Of a DNA stretch of 64,000 bases, positions 16,990-27,492 are shown in pieces. Origin of the DNA: Oscillospiraceae bacterium (GTDB lineage Bacteria; Bacillota; Clostridia; Oscillospirales; Acutalibacteraceae); NCBI GenBank assembly GCA_015065645.1, contig SVPW01000003.1:1-64000 (forward strand). Reading direction: 5' to 3'. Position numbers and translations under genes: made by a program. The number at the start of each line of letters is the position of its first letter. Position 1 is the first letter of the stretch. The notes beneath the pieces were generated by a model, which had not been told where the DNA came from, did not search any database, and was given only the letters and a program-made list of their open reading frames with translations.

Positions 16990-17994
16990 ATGAATAACAA
17001 TGAATTTGTTTGCCGTGAGCTTAATTTGCGTCAAACTGCAAGCTTTTTAAAAAAGCATGATAATTATATCATCCTCACCCATGCTTCTCCTGATGGTGAT
17101 ACGCTGGGTTCGGCTTATGCGCTTTATTACGGCTTGAAAGAAATCGGAAAAATAGCTTCTGTTATTTGCCCTGATTTAATTCCCGGTAAATACGGCTATT
17201 TTGCTCGTGAGACCGATCATGTGCCGGATGATGAAAATGCAACAATAGTAACGGTGGATGTTGCGGATAAGCGTTTGCTTGGAAGCCTTTGTGAGCTTTT
17301 TGGTGAAAGGGTTGACCTTAGTATTGACCACCATATTTCCAATACAAGCTTTGCAAAAAATCTTTATCTTGATGCTAATGCTTCTGCAACAGCTGAGTCT
17401 ATTTATGAGTTGCTTGATGAAATGAAGGTTAATATCAATACAATAACCGCAAAGGCTCTTTATACAGGCATTGCTACCGATACGGGATGCTTTAAGTATT
17501 CAAATGTAACGGCTAAAACCCATATTATTGCCGCAGCTCTTTATGAGTTTGATATTAAGGCGGATGAAATTAACCGTATTATGTTTGATACCAAGTCAAG
17601 AAAACTGCTTGAGCTTGAGAGAATGGTGCTTGATACCGCAGAATATCATTTTGATAATCGTTGTATAGTTCTTGCCGTTACAGCCGAAATGCAGAAAAAA
17701 ACCGGCTGTTCAGGACCTGACCTTGAGGGCATTGCCGTTATCTCACGCAGTGTTGAGGGTGTGCTTGCAGGCGTTACCATTAAGCAAACGAATGATGAGG
17801 AGTTTAAGATTTCTCTCAGAACATACGAACCGCTTAATGCCGCAAAAATTTGTAAGGCATTGGGCGGAGGCGGTCATAATGCCGCCGCAGGTGCTACTGT
17901 TCATGGAAATCTTGAATCGGTTAAAAATCAGGTATTACAATCCATAAAGGAATGTATGGAGGAAATAGATGCAGGGACTTGTACTGCTGAATAA
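16990..17994 (+). CDS. nrnA: DHH-family oligoribonuclease/phosphatase (NrnA type)
   Basis: A 334-aa DHH-DHHA1 protein. Motifs: 'SPDGDTLGSAYALYYGL' (D-x-D), 'IDHHIS' (DHH) and the DHHA1 ending 'GGGGHNAAAGA'. NrnA degrades short RNA oligomers and in some species dephosphorylates pAp. Position between rbfA and truB is the standard Firmicutes arrangement. GGAG overlaps the rbfA stop, so the genes are coupled. Confidence 0.93.
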   Translation: MNNNEFVCRELNLRQTASFLKKHDNYIILTHASPDGDTLGSAYALYYGLKEIGKIASVICPDLIPGKYGYFARETDHVPDDENATIVTVDVADKRLLGSLCELFGERVDLSIDHHISNTSFAKNLYLDANASATAESIYELLDEMKVNINTITAKALYTGIATDTGCFKYSNVTAKTHIIAAALYEFDIKADEINRIMFDTKSRKLLELERMVLDTAEYHFDNRCIVLAVTAEMQKKTGCSGPDLEGIAVISRSVEGVLAGVTIKQTNDEEFKISLRTYEPLNAAKICKALGGGGHNAAAGATVHGNLESVKNQVLQSIKECMEEIDAGTCTAE

Positions 17995-18886
17995 ACCGCA
18001 GGGAATAACCTCTTTTGGTGCGGTGGCTCGTATAAAACGCATCAGCGGTGAAAAAAGAGTGGGTCATACAGGTACACTTGACCCTATGGCTACAGGTGTT
18101 CTGCCAATATTGCTTGGCAGAGCAACTGCACTTTCTTCATACTTGCTTGATGCAGATAAGCGTTATATTGCCCGTGTGAAGCTTGGTGTTGAAACCAATA
18201 CCTGCGATATTACGGGTGAGGTTATAGCTACTAAAAAGGTTGATATTACCGATGAACGGTTGATTGAAATAATTAAAAGTTTTACAGGTAAAATCAAGCA
18301 AAGGCCGCCTATGTTCAGCGCCTTAAAAAAGGACGGTGTGCGGCTTTATGACCTTGCAAGGCAGGGAAAAACCGTTGATATTCCCGAAAGGGATGTTGAA
18401 GTTTTTGAAATAAAGCTTTTGCAGGGTATTGATGATGAAAATGAGTTTGAAATAGAAGTTTATGTGTCTAAGGGTACATATATTCGTTCACTTGCCCGTG
18501 ATATGGGTGAAGCACTTGGTTGCGGAGCAACCCTTACAGCACTTTGCCGTACAGAAAGCTGCGGTATAAAAATAGAAGATTGTGCGGATTTTGAACAGCT
18601 TGAAAATGATTTTTCGGCATATCTTCTCCCCGCAGATTACGCTGTGGGTCATTTTGATGTTATTGAGGTTACACCAAAACAGGCAATCCGCTTTTGTAAC
18701 GGCGGTCAGCTTGATATTGCAAGGCTTAAAGATAAAAAAAGTTTTTATAACGGGCAAATTTTGCGTGTAAGGTGCAAAAACTTGTTTTTGGGCTTAGGAT
18801 TTATTGATGAGGGTGCCGGGCAGTTGGCAGTTAAATGTGTAATTGCAGAAAACAGTGCCGTTAAAGCGGCTGTTTTGGAGGGGTAA
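17969..18886 (+). CDS. truB: tRNA pseudouridine(55) synthase TruB
   Basis: A 305-aa enzyme that makes pseudouridine 55 in the T-loop of tRNAs. Catalytic motif 'GHTGTLDPMATGVLP' with the active-site Asp; 'RPPMFSALKKDGVRLYDLAR' and 'YIRSLARDMG' are also typical. The ATG at 17969 lies inside the end of nrnA with GGAGG just upstream. Confidence 0.96.
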   Translation: MQGLVLLNKPQGITSFGAVARIKRISGEKRVGHTGTLDPMATGVLPILLGRATALSSYLLDADKRYIARVKLGVETNTCDITGEVIATKKVDITDERLIEIIKSFTGKIKQRPPMFSALKKDGVRLYDLARQGKTVDIPERDVEVFEIKLLQGIDDENEFEIEVYVSKGTYIRSLARDMGEALGCGATLTALCRTESCGIKIEDCADFEQLENDFSAYLLPADYAVGHFDVIEVTPKQAIRFCNGGQLDIARLKDKKSFYNGQILRVRCKNLFLGLGFIDEGAGQLAVKCVIAENSAVKAAVLEG

Positions 18887-18888
18887 AT

Positions 18889-19728
18889 ATGAAAACGGCA
18901 ATAGCACTCGGTACATTTGATGGTGTTCATACGGGGCATCGTGCCGTGCTTGATAAGGTTTTACCCTTTCATAGCGTAGCCGTAACATTTTCTTATCCGC
19001 CAAAATTTTATTTCACCGGCTCGCATGAGCTTATAATGACACCTGAGGATAAATGCGCCGCTTTGAAAAAGTATGGCATTTGTGAGGTGGATATAAGGGA
19101 TTTTGAGCAGGTGAAAAACCTTTCTGCCGATGAATTTTTAAATGAAATTTACCAAAAGTACCACCCTGTGCGTATTGCCTGCGGTTTTAATTACCGTTTT
19201 GGTAAAAATGCTTTGGGTGATACTGCGCTTATTAAGGATTTTTGCAATAAGCATGGGATTGAGTTTTGCCGAACCGAATGTATAAGTGAAAACGGTGTTG
19301 CGGTTAGCTCCACTTATATAAGGGAGCTTATAGCAAGCGGCAGAATTAAAGAGGCTAATCGCCTGATTTATGGCGGATTTTCCTTTACAGGTGAGGTCTT
19401 GCATGGCGATTCACGGGGTCACACACTGGGCTTTCCAACCGCTAATTTGCGCTATCCCAAAAATTTGGTTAAGCTGAAATCCGGAGTTTATGAGGTTGCG
19501 GTAACGGTTAACGGTAAAAGCTTTAAGGGTATTTCAAATATTGGATTAAGACCCACCTTTCGTACCGATACCGTTATGAGTGAAACCTTTATAAAGGATT
19601 TTGATGCCGATATTTACGGCAAAATAATTACCGTAAAGCCACTTGAATTTTTGCGTGAAGAAAAAAAGTTTTCAAGCGTTGAGGATTTGGTGAAGGCGGT
19701 TATGCGTGATATAAATAGTATTAAATAG
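18889..19728 (+). CDS. ribF: Bifunctional riboflavin kinase/FAD synthetase
   Basis: A 279-aa enzyme converting riboflavin to FMN and FAD. N-terminal nucleotidyltransferase: 'ALGTFDGVHTGHRAVL' and 'GFNYRFGKNALGD'. C-terminal flavokinase: 'GFPTANL' and 'ISNIGLRPTF'. GGAGGGG overlaps the truB stop. Last gene of the translation operon; FMN supply is relevant to RnfD/G and the NuoF-like hydrogenase subunit encoded further on. Confidence 0.95.
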   Translation: MKTAIALGTFDGVHTGHRAVLDKVLPFHSVAVTFSYPPKFYFTGSHELIMTPEDKCAALKKYGICEVDIRDFEQVKNLSADEFLNEIYQKYHPVRIACGFNYRFGKNALGDTALIKDFCNKHGIEFCRTECISENGVAVSSTYIRELIASGRIKEANRLIYGGFSFTGEVLHGDSRGHTLGFPTANLRYPKNLVKLKSGVYEVAVTVNGKSFKGISNIGLRPTFRTDTVMSETFIKDFDADIYGKIITVKPLEFLREEKKFSSVEDLVKAVMRDINSIK

Positions 19729-19788
19729 GCATAAAAACGAATAAAATCGTTATTAAATAACATTATAAATATAGTTTGGAGGTATTTT

Positions 19789-20502
19789 ATGAAAAAGCTT
19801 TTGTTGTGTTTAAGCTTAGCTTGTCTTATGTTAATAAGTGGTTGCAGTAAAATGGAAGAAACTACAAGTGACACCGTTTCTGTGGAGGATGTTGCAGAAA
19901 AAAAGATAGAAATACCAACTATAAAATCAGATGATCAGGTTATGCCGCTTTATTTTGATATAAGCCTTTATGATGAAGAGGATTATGCTCAGATTTATTT
20001 GGGAAAGGGCTTTAAATTTGATTTTTCTTATGGTGGCAATCAGATGAAGTTACCCTCAAGCTTTGATGAAATTTCGGGTGAGGGCTGGTCTGTATATGAC
20101 AGCCAATATAACGAAAATTCTCTTATAAAGGCGGGAGAAACTATTGAAATACAGTTTGCCAATAAATTTGGCAAACAGCTTGCTTTAACCTTTTTTAATA
20201 AGGAATCATCATCATTAAAGCTTTCGGAATGTGCGGTTGTGAAATATTCTGTTAAGGAAAATAATTCAATTAAAAAAGGTTGCGTATATGACCAGTTTTC
20301 AATTAACGGAATTTCAAATTTTTCTGCCATTACCGATGTTATATATACTTTGGGCGCACCGTCTCATTTTGAAACATTTTATGAAAATGAGTATAGATTG
20401 CATTATTTTGTTTCAAAGGCTGATCGCCGTGATAGAATTACGGTTATTATTGATGTGCAAAATGACTGTGTAAACGGCGTGGAGATTGCTAAGTATAATT
20501 AA
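19789..20502 (+). CDS. Predicted lipoprotein, function unknown
   Basis: A 237-aa protein with a clear lipoprotein signal (MKKLLLCLSLACLMLISGCSK). After the lipobox Cys comes a Thr/Ser/Glu-rich spacer, then a beta-rich mature domain without recognisable motifs; the last third has alternating hydrophobic strands ('RLHYFVSKADRRDRITVII'). I do not recognise the family. It lies 60 bases after ribF, with GGAGG before the ATG, and 19 bases before the DUF1015 gene, so the two may be co-transcribed. Confidence 0.75.
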   Translation: MKKLLLCLSLACLMLISGCSKMEETTSDTVSVEDVAEKKIEIPTIKSDDQVMPLYFDISLYDEEDYAQIYLGKGFKFDFSYGGNQMKLPSSFDEISGEGWSVYDSQYNENSLIKAGETIEIQFANKFGKQLALTFFNKESSSLKLSECAVVKYSVKENNSIKKGCVYDQFSINGISNFSAITDVIYTLGAPSHFETFYENEYRLHYFVSKADRRDRITVIIDVQNDCVNGVEIAKYN

Positions 20503-20521
20503 AAATAAATGGGGTGCTTTT

Positions 20522-21718
20522 ATGAAAAAGAACTGTTTTTCGGCGGCAGATATACTGTTGCCTAAGAAAAATGTGGAAAAATGGTCGGTAATTGCCTGCG
20601 ATCAGTATACTTCTGAGCCTGAATATTGGGAAGAGGTTGAAAAAAATGTAGGCGAAGAACCGTCTGCATTAAACATTATTCTTCCTGAGGTATATCTTGA
20701 AAAGGCTGATGATCAAAAAATTGATAAAATCAACAACACCATGAAGCAGTATTTAAGCTCTAATGTGTTCCAAGAGTTTGAAAACTCTATGGTTTACATA
20801 GAGCGTGTTCAAAGTGATGGAAAGGTTCGCCACGGATTGCTTGGAAAAATTGATCTTACCTGTTATGATTATCATAAGGGTACCGATGCATCGGTTCGTG
20901 CAACTGAGGAAACCGTGCTTGAAAGAATACCTCCCCGTGTTCGGATCCGCCGTGATGCCGTGCTTGAAATGCCGCATATTATGTTGCTTATTGATGATCC
21001 TGACGGTACTGTTATAGAGCCATTGGCAAAAAATAAGGATGAAATGCAGCTGCTTTATAAATTTTCACTTATGCAAAACGGCGGTGAAATTGAGGGCAGG
21101 CGTTTAAGCGATAATGCAATGGAGACTGTTGATAGTGCTTTAGAGGCTCTTTATGAGCGTTGTAACGGGCTTCTTTTCTGTGTGGGTGACGGTAATCATT
21201 CACTTGCAACAGCTAAGGCTTGTTATGAGCTTAATCCTAATGAAAAGTCCCGTTATGCCTTGGTTGAGGTTGTTAATATTCACGATGAGGCACTTGAGTT
21301 TGAGCCTATTTACCGTGTTGTTTTCGGTGTTGACCCTGAGGAAATGATTGAAAAAATAGTGGCAGATTGCGGCGGAATTTATAATGGTGAGGATGCTCAG
21401 AAATTCACCTGTATATACGGGGATACTCAGCGTGAAATATCACTAAAACCGGGTGCAAAGCTTTGTGTGGGTACATTGCAGGCAAGCCTTGACCGCCTGC
21501 TTAAAGGAACCGATGCTGTAATTGATTATATTCACGGTGAGGAGTCACTTAAAAAACTGTGCCGTAATGAAAATACAGTTGGATTTTTATTCCCCGGTAT
21601 GGAAAAGAGTGAGCTTTTCCCGGCTGTTTTAAATGATGGTTCGCTCCCAAGAAAAACATTCTCAATGGGACATGCTGATGATAAGCGTTTTTATCTTGAG
21701 GCAAGGGTTATTAAATAA
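20522..21718 (+). CDS. DUF1015 family protein
   Basis: A 398-aa protein. The start is ATG 20522 (GGGG 8 bases before), not the track's 20486. Family text: 'WSVIACDQYTSEPEYWEEVE' near the N-terminus and 'FCVGDGNHSLATAKACYE' in the middle, both hallmarks of DUF1015. The fold is distantly related to ParB-like serine kinases, and the conserved 'GDGNHS' resembles a phosphate-binding loop; the reaction is not established here. It is followed by a promoter and the PqqD gene. Confidence 0.85.
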   Translation: MKKNCFSAADILLPKKNVEKWSVIACDQYTSEPEYWEEVEKNVGEEPSALNIILPEVYLEKADDQKIDKINNTMKQYLSSNVFQEFENSMVYIERVQSDGKVRHGLLGKIDLTCYDYHKGTDASVRATEETVLERIPPRVRIRRDAVLEMPHIMLLIDDPDGTVIEPLAKNKDEMQLLYKFSLMQNGGEIEGRRLSDNAMETVDSALEALYERCNGLLFCVGDGNHSLATAKACYELNPNEKSRYALVEVVNIHDEALEFEPIYRVVFGVDPEEMIEKIVADCGGIYNGEDAQKFTCIYGDTQREISLKPGAKLCVGTLQASLDRLLKGTDAVIDYIHGEESLKKLCRNENTVGFLFPGMEKSELFPAVLNDGSLPRKTFSMGHADDKRFYLEARVIK

Positions 21719-21752
21719 TTGCTTTTAGCGTGATTAAAGGTCATTTGCGCTA

Positions 21753-21782
21753 TTGACATAGTGAGTGAAATAATGGTATAAT
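21753..21782 (+). promoter_or_regulatory. Promoter of the PqqD/S26 pair
   Basis: TTGACA (21753-21758) and TATAAT (21777-21782), both perfect consensus, with an 18-base spacer. Transcription would start near 21789, giving a short leader. Confidence 0.8.
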
Positions 21783-21813
21783 ACTTTAAAGTTTGAGTTT
21801 TAGGAGAATAATT

Positions 21814-22080
21814 ATGAAATTAAAGTATTCTTTTGTTGTGAATGAGGTTGCAGGTCAGTTTGTTGCTGTTGTTGTCGGCGATGATATTGAAAAATTCAGC
21901 GGTTTTGTTAAGATGAATGATGTTGGTGCAGATATTTTTGCTCTTTTAAGTGAAGAAACCACTATTGATGAGGTTGTGGCAAAGCTTAAGGAAAAGTATA
22001 CTGAGGCTTCTGATGATGAGGTTCGTGAAACTGTTGAGGAATTCACCGCAAAGCTTAGGGAATCGGGTGTCTTGGAATAA
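21814..22080 (+). CDS. PqqD-family peptide chaperone
   Basis: An 88-aa protein starting at ATG 21814 (AGGAG upstream) rather than 21793. The pattern 'NEVAGQFVAVVVGDDIEKFSGFVKMNDVGADIFALL' followed by 'TIDEVVAKLKEKY' is the PqqD winged-helix fold, which binds leader peptides of RiPP precursors for radical SAM enzymes. It overlaps the next gene by 3 bases (TAATG). No radical SAM gene or precursor is adjacent; the RiPP cassette at the left end of the window is about 17 kb away. It may act there, or in an unrelated protein-export or peptide pathway. Confidence 0.87.
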   Translation: MKLKYSFVVNEVAGQFVAVVVGDDIEKFSGFVKMNDVGADIFALLSEETTIDEVVAKLKEKYTEASDDEVRETVEEFTAKLRESGVLE

Positions 22081-22538
22081 TGCCTGAAAAGGGTTATGAT
22101 TCTTGCAGTATTGAGCAGATCCTGGCGGAACACGGAGAGATTATGACCAGCTCAGCGGGTATAAGTATGTACCCTATGTTACGTAATCGCCGTGATATGG
22201 TTGTTATCGTAAAGCTTTACCGTAAGTTAAAGCGTCATGATGTGCCGCTTTACCGCCTTAAAAGCGGTAAGCTTGTTTTGCACAGAATATTAAAGGTTAA
22301 GGAAAACGGTTATGTTATCCGTGGTGACAATCTTTATGAAAAGGAATTTGTTACGGATGATATGATTGTAGGCGTCTTAAAGGGCTTTCACCGTGAAGGT
22401 AAATATTACGATTGTGAAACCAGCCGTGCATATCATACATATATTATTTATAATCGTTTAAATTATCCGCTGCGTTGGTTTTGGAAAAAGAGACTGAGAC
22501 CGTTTTTATCAAAAATCAAACATAAAATAATTAAATAG
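22080..22538 (+). CDS. S24/S26-family (signal-peptidase-like) peptidase
   Basis: A 152-aa protein coupled to the PqqD gene by stop/start overlap. 'SSAGISMYPMLRN' carries the S-x-M-x-P nucleophile motif of S26 peptidases. The second box reads 'LHRILKV...GYVIRGDN', with His where bacterial type I peptidases have Lys, so it is closer to SipW/ER-type Ser-His enzymes. It lacks an N-terminal membrane anchor; a basic, partly hydrophobic C-terminus might associate with membrane. Pairs of PqqD and an S26-like peptidase are recurrent in Clostridia near RiPP genes (recollection). A leader-peptidase role is a reasonable inference. Confidence 0.8.
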   Translation: MPEKGYDSCSIEQILAEHGEIMTSSAGISMYPMLRNRRDMVVIVKLYRKLKRHDVPLYRLKSGKLVLHRILKVKENGYVIRGDNLYEKEFVTDDMIVGVLKGFHREGKYYDCETSRAYHTYIIYNRLNYPLRWFWKKRLRPFLSKIKHKIIK

Positions 22539-22574
22539 GCTTTCTTACCTTTTCGGTAAGAAAGCCTATTTTTT
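22534..22574. terminator. Bidirectional terminator between the S26 gene and eno
   Basis: A 16-bp perfect stem AATAGGCTTTCTTACC / GGTAAGAAAGCCTATT with a 5-base loop and flanking A/T runs. Confidence 0.93.
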
Positions 22575-22587
22575 ATGATAAATAATT

Positions 22588-23832
<1,245 letters not shown>

Positions 23833-23928
23833 CTACCTTAAATTTATTGGTGTTTTTATTATTTTCCCCTTTAAAAATTCTTTTATGTATGTTATAATTA
23901 ATATGAATAAATATGTGGAGTGATATTT

Positions 23929-24684
23929 TTGTCGGAAAATGGCGAAAAAAGAAATACAAATATAATTTGCGGAAGAAATTCCGTTTTGGAAGCGGTGCGT
24001 TCAGGAAGGGAAATTGACCGTCTTTTGGTGGCGCACGGTGTTAGCGGAGGAAGCATTGCGGCAATAATTGCAAAGTGTTCCCAGCGCGGTATACTTATCA
24101 AAGAGGTAAGTCCGCAGAAACTTGATTATTATTGTGAGGGTGCAAATCATCAGGGTGTGGCTGTGTTTTTTGCTTCTCAGGAATATTCCACTGTTGAGGA
24201 AATTATGCAAACGGCAAATGAGCGTGATGAAAAACCCTTTATTGTGATTTGTGATGAGATTGAGGACCCGCATAATTTGGGTGCTATTATAAGAACGGCT
24301 GAGGCTTGTGGTGTTCATGGAATAATTATTCCAAAACGCCGTTCAGCCTCCCTTAATGCCACCGTTGCAAAATCTGCAAGCGGTGCACTGGAATATATGA
24401 AGGTTGCCCGTGTTACAAATATTGCAAACACTATAGAGCAATTAAAGGAACAGGGTGTTTGGGTTTTTGGTGCTGATATGGATGGCGATGATTACACCAA
24501 GACGGATTTTAATACTCCGTGTGCTATAGTTATTGGAAACGAAGGAAAGGGAATAGGAGCATTGGTTGCAAAAAAGTGTGATGGAATTATAAGTTTGCCT
24601 ATGAACGGGCAGATAAATTCACTTAACGCTTCGGTTGCGGCAGGTGTGCTGATGTATGAGGTTGTGCGTAAGCGCAATATGTGA
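23929..24684 (+). CDS. rlmB: 23S rRNA (guanosine-2'-O-)-methyltransferase RlmB (TrmH family)
   Basis: A 251-aa SPOUT methyltransferase. The best start is TTG 23929 with GGAG 8 bases upstream; the track's GTG at 23920 overlaps that site. N-terminal substrate-binding domain ('IICGRNSVLEAVRSGREIDRLL'), then the knotted domain with 'DEIEDPHNLGAIIRTAEACGV', 'IGNEGKGIG' and 'SLNASVAAGVLMYE'. RlmB methylates G2251 of 23S rRNA; a different TrmH specificity cannot be excluded. Confidence 0.92.
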   Translation: MSENGEKRNTNIICGRNSVLEAVRSGREIDRLLVAHGVSGGSIAAIIAKCSQRGILIKEVSPQKLDYYCEGANHQGVAVFFASQEYSTVEEIMQTANERDEKPFIVICDEIEDPHNLGAIIRTAEACGVHGIIIPKRRSASLNATVAKSASGALEYMKVARVTNIANTIEQLKEQGVWVFGADMDGDDYTKTDFNTPCAIVIGNEGKGIGALVAKKCDGIISLPMNGQINSLNASVAAGVLMYEVVRKRNM

Positions 24685-24716
24685 TTTTTATCGCAAAAAT
24701 TGAAGGGGAATAAAAA

Positions 24717-27446
24717 ATGGGACTTTTTTCAAGAAAGAAAAAGAACGATTTTTTTCAAGTAACGCAGGATACGGAAGTGGTTGCTAAGGGTGATGATGCC
24801 GTTTCTCCTGCACATGTGTTGACGAAGGATGAAATTTTATCTGATTTTTCATCATTTCCAAAGGCAGAAGAAAAGTCGGATTCAAGCAGTGACGGTGTGA
24901 GTCCGCTTGAGGCTACCAGGCAGCGTATGCTTGAAAATATGACTGCAAAAAAGCAGGGAAGTACAAAACGGGCAGAAGGTGTAAAAACGGAGTCTGCTCC
25001 AAAGCAGGAAAGTTATAAAGAAGATACTGCAAAAAAAGAAAATACATCTTCGGTTGATTTTATGTCACTTTTTGAGGAAGCTTCTCCAAAAGAGGTTTCT
25101 GATACCAAAACGGTGCAGGGGGAAATTTCACCTGATGAATCGCTTTTAAAGCGTTGTATGCCGTATATTGTTGATGAGCAGGGGCGTGATGTTTCGGTAT
25201 CTAATGAGCCTATTTATCAGCTGCAAAGTGTTGCGGATATTCTGCGTGCCAACAGTGAGCGTGATTTAGAGGAGCTTAAAAGTAAATATGAGGTAACCTT
25301 TGATGATTTGGGCCGCAAACCAAAGCAGGAAATACCGCCCAAAAAAGAAGAGGAAACGGTAAAAGAAGCTGTTAAGGCTGAGGAAAAGGTTGTTTTACCG
25401 CCTGAAACCAAAAGTGAGCCTGAAACGAAAAGTGTGGATGATTTACCGCCGATAGAGGATATATTTTTAGAGGATGATGAAATTCTTATTTTTGATGATG
25501 AGCTTCCTCAGATTTCGGATATTGATAACCGAACCGCACCTATTGTTAAGGAGGATAAAAAAGGCGATACCGCAACTATTCGTTTCACACCTGTGCGTGA
25601 CGGTGGTGCCGATTCGGAGCATATCAGTGTAAGCACAGCCACCCGTGCCATTGACCTTACGGGTGAGTTTGGTGAGCTTTCCTTGGAACAACCGGTTGAG
25701 GTTGAGCAAACCCAGCTTGAAGAATCTGAATTTGAATCCTTTGAGGCAAAGGAGAATATAAACAATTCAAATGACGGTAAGCGAATGCTTAGAAAATTTG
25801 CAATTTTAATGCGCCGTTCATTTTTACAAACGGTTTTTAGCGCAATAATTTTGGCTGTAATGCTTTTGTTTTTATTGCCTTCGCTTTCAAATTTCCTTAT
25901 CACCTCCGCAGGGGAAGGGATGACAATTTGTACCGTTTTGTTATTCTTGGCTTTAGTTATAAACTTTGATATGTTCGGCTGTGTGAAAACACTTTTCAGC
26001 CGCCGTTCTTCAACCGATTCTCCTGCAATGCTTTGTTCTGTGGTAATGCTTTCTTTGGGTGTTACGGCAAGTATAAAGCGTGAAAATGTTTATGAAATTT
26101 TATTGCTTGGCGTGATTATACTCTTTATAAGAGCATTGTCTTCCTTTAGAAAGCGATCTGCCCTTCTCGGTAATTTAAAGCAATCTTTAAATAACCGTCC
26201 TAAAAAAGCAGTCAGCCTTATAACCGATGAAGCTACCACCTTTGCAATGTCTAAAAGTGCAATAGAGGGAGATGCTTTAATTGCGGCGGCTCGCACAACC
26301 GATTCGGTTGATGATTTTATGAAGTATTCGGGTTATGCTACCGTGCTTAACGGCCGAATGCGTTTGGTTACAATATCTGCCTGTGCTTTAAGTGTTATAT
26401 TGGCATTATCGGCAGGGGCTGTTTTTTCAAGCGTGGTTGCGGCGTTTTATTCGGCGGCAGTGATAATGACTGTTGCGGCAGCGCCTGTGCTTTTTGAGCT
26501 TGATTCTTTACCGCTTTACTGTGCGGCTTCTCGTCTTAATAAAAAAGGCGCATTCATTGCGGGAATTGCAGGGGCAAATCGTCTTGAAATGGCAAATGCG
26601 GCAGTGCTTTCATCAAAGGAAATTTTCCCTGATGGCACAGTTACATTGCATGATATGAAGGTGCTTTCCGATAACGATTTTGATCGCACAATTATGCGTG
26701 CGGCTTCTCTCACTCAGGCTGTAGGCAGTCCGCTTGAAGCAATATTTAAAAAGATTGCAGGCACTAATTCCAATTACACAATTCCCGATTCCGATACCGT
26801 TAAGTATGAGGATAAATTGGGTCTTTCGGGATGGGTTGATGATGAACTGCTGTTTATAGGAAACCGCACCCTTATGCAGGCTCACGGAATTGCCGTTCCT
26901 GATGTTGAGGTTGACCGCAGAATACTGAGAAGGGGTTATTTCCCCGTTTATCTTGCAAGTGGGGGAAAGGCCTGTGCCTTAATAATCGTTCAGTATAATG
27001 TTGACCCACAGGTGGTTTATGAGCTAAAACGCATTACGGGTTTGGGTGTTACACTGCTTGTTAATAATTGCGATCCGAATATAACCGAAGAAATGATTTG
27101 TGATTATATAGGTCTTTATGATGATTCGGTTAAGATAATGAGCAATTCGGGTGTGCATATGTATAAAAATGCCGTTATTCCGTGTGAGCATTGTTCGGCT
27201 CCTGCGGCTTATAGGGGAAATCCGCTTAATTTTATTTCGGTGCTTAACTGTGCCTCAAGAATAAAGCGTTCTACTAAATTTTTAAGCATTTTTTATATGA
27301 TTGCTGCCTGCTTCGGTGTGGTGTTGTTTGCCTATCTTTCCTTCTTGGGTGGAGAAAATGCACCTGTATCAGGATTAAGCGTATTGCTTACACAGCTTGC
27401 TTCTATGGTGGTTTCATACCTAATATTTTGGTTGTGGAAGCCATAA
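24717..27446 (+). CDS. Degenerate P-type ATPase-like membrane protein with long acidic N-terminus
   Basis: A 909-aa protein. Residues 1-~350 are hydrophilic, Lys/Glu/Ser-rich and probably disordered. From ~355 the layout follows a P1B-type ATPase: two hairpins of membrane spans, an actuator-like segment, two more spans, P- and N-like domains, and two final spans. All catalytic signatures are lost: the intramembrane CPC motif is 'AAAPVLFELDSLP', the phosphorylated DKTGTLT is replaced at 'VLSSKEIFPDGTVTL', and GDGxNDxPAL is gone. 'GYFPVYLASGGKACALIIV' and 'LLVNNCDPNITEEMI' match the regions flanking 'MLTGDN'. It cannot be a normal pump; a scaffold or sensor role is inference. It lies between rlmB and metG. 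Confidence 0.75.
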   Translation: MGLFSRKKKNDFFQVTQDTEVVAKGDDAVSPAHVLTKDEILSDFSSFPKAEEKSDSSSDGVSPLEATRQRMLENMTAKKQGSTKRAEGVKTESAPKQESYKEDTAKKENTSSVDFMSLFEEASPKEVSDTKTVQGEISPDESLLKRCMPYIVDEQGRDVSVSNEPIYQLQSVADILRANSERDLEELKSKYEVTFDDLGRKPKQEIPPKKEEETVKEAVKAEEKVVLPPETKSEPETKSVDDLPPIEDIFLEDDEILIFDDELPQISDIDNRTAPIVKEDKKGDTATIRFTPVRDGGADSEHISVSTATRAIDLTGEFGELSLEQPVEVEQTQLEESEFESFEAKENINNSNDGKRMLRKFAILMRRSFLQTVFSAIILAVMLLFLLPSLSNFLITSAGEGMTICTVLLFLALVINFDMFGCVKTLFSRRSSTDSPAMLCSVVMLSLGVTASIKRENVYEILLLGVIILFIRALSSFRKRSALLGNLKQSLNNRPKKAVSLITDEATTFAMSKSAIEGDALIAAARTTDSVDDFMKYSGYATVLNGRMRLVTISACALSVILALSAGAVFSSVVAAFYSAAVIMTVAAAPVLFELDSLPLYCAASRLNKKGAFIAGIAGANRLEMANAAVLSSKEIFPDGTVTLHDMKVLSDNDFDRTIMRAASLTQAVGSPLEAIFKKIAGTNSNYTIPDSDTVKYEDKLGLSGWVDDELLFIGNRTLMQAHGIAVPDVEVDRRILRRGYFPVYLASGGKACALIIVQYNVDPQVVYELKRITGLGVTLLVNNCDPNITEEMICDYIGLYDDSVKIMSNSGVHMYKNAVIPCEHCSAPAAYRGNPLNFISVLNCASRIKRSTKFLSIFYMIAACFGVVLFAYLSFLGGENAPVSGLSVLLTQLASMVVSYLIFWLWKP

Positions 27447-27492
27447 CGGGCAAGCCTATGATTTGAATTAAAACTTTGGAGGTTTTTTAATT

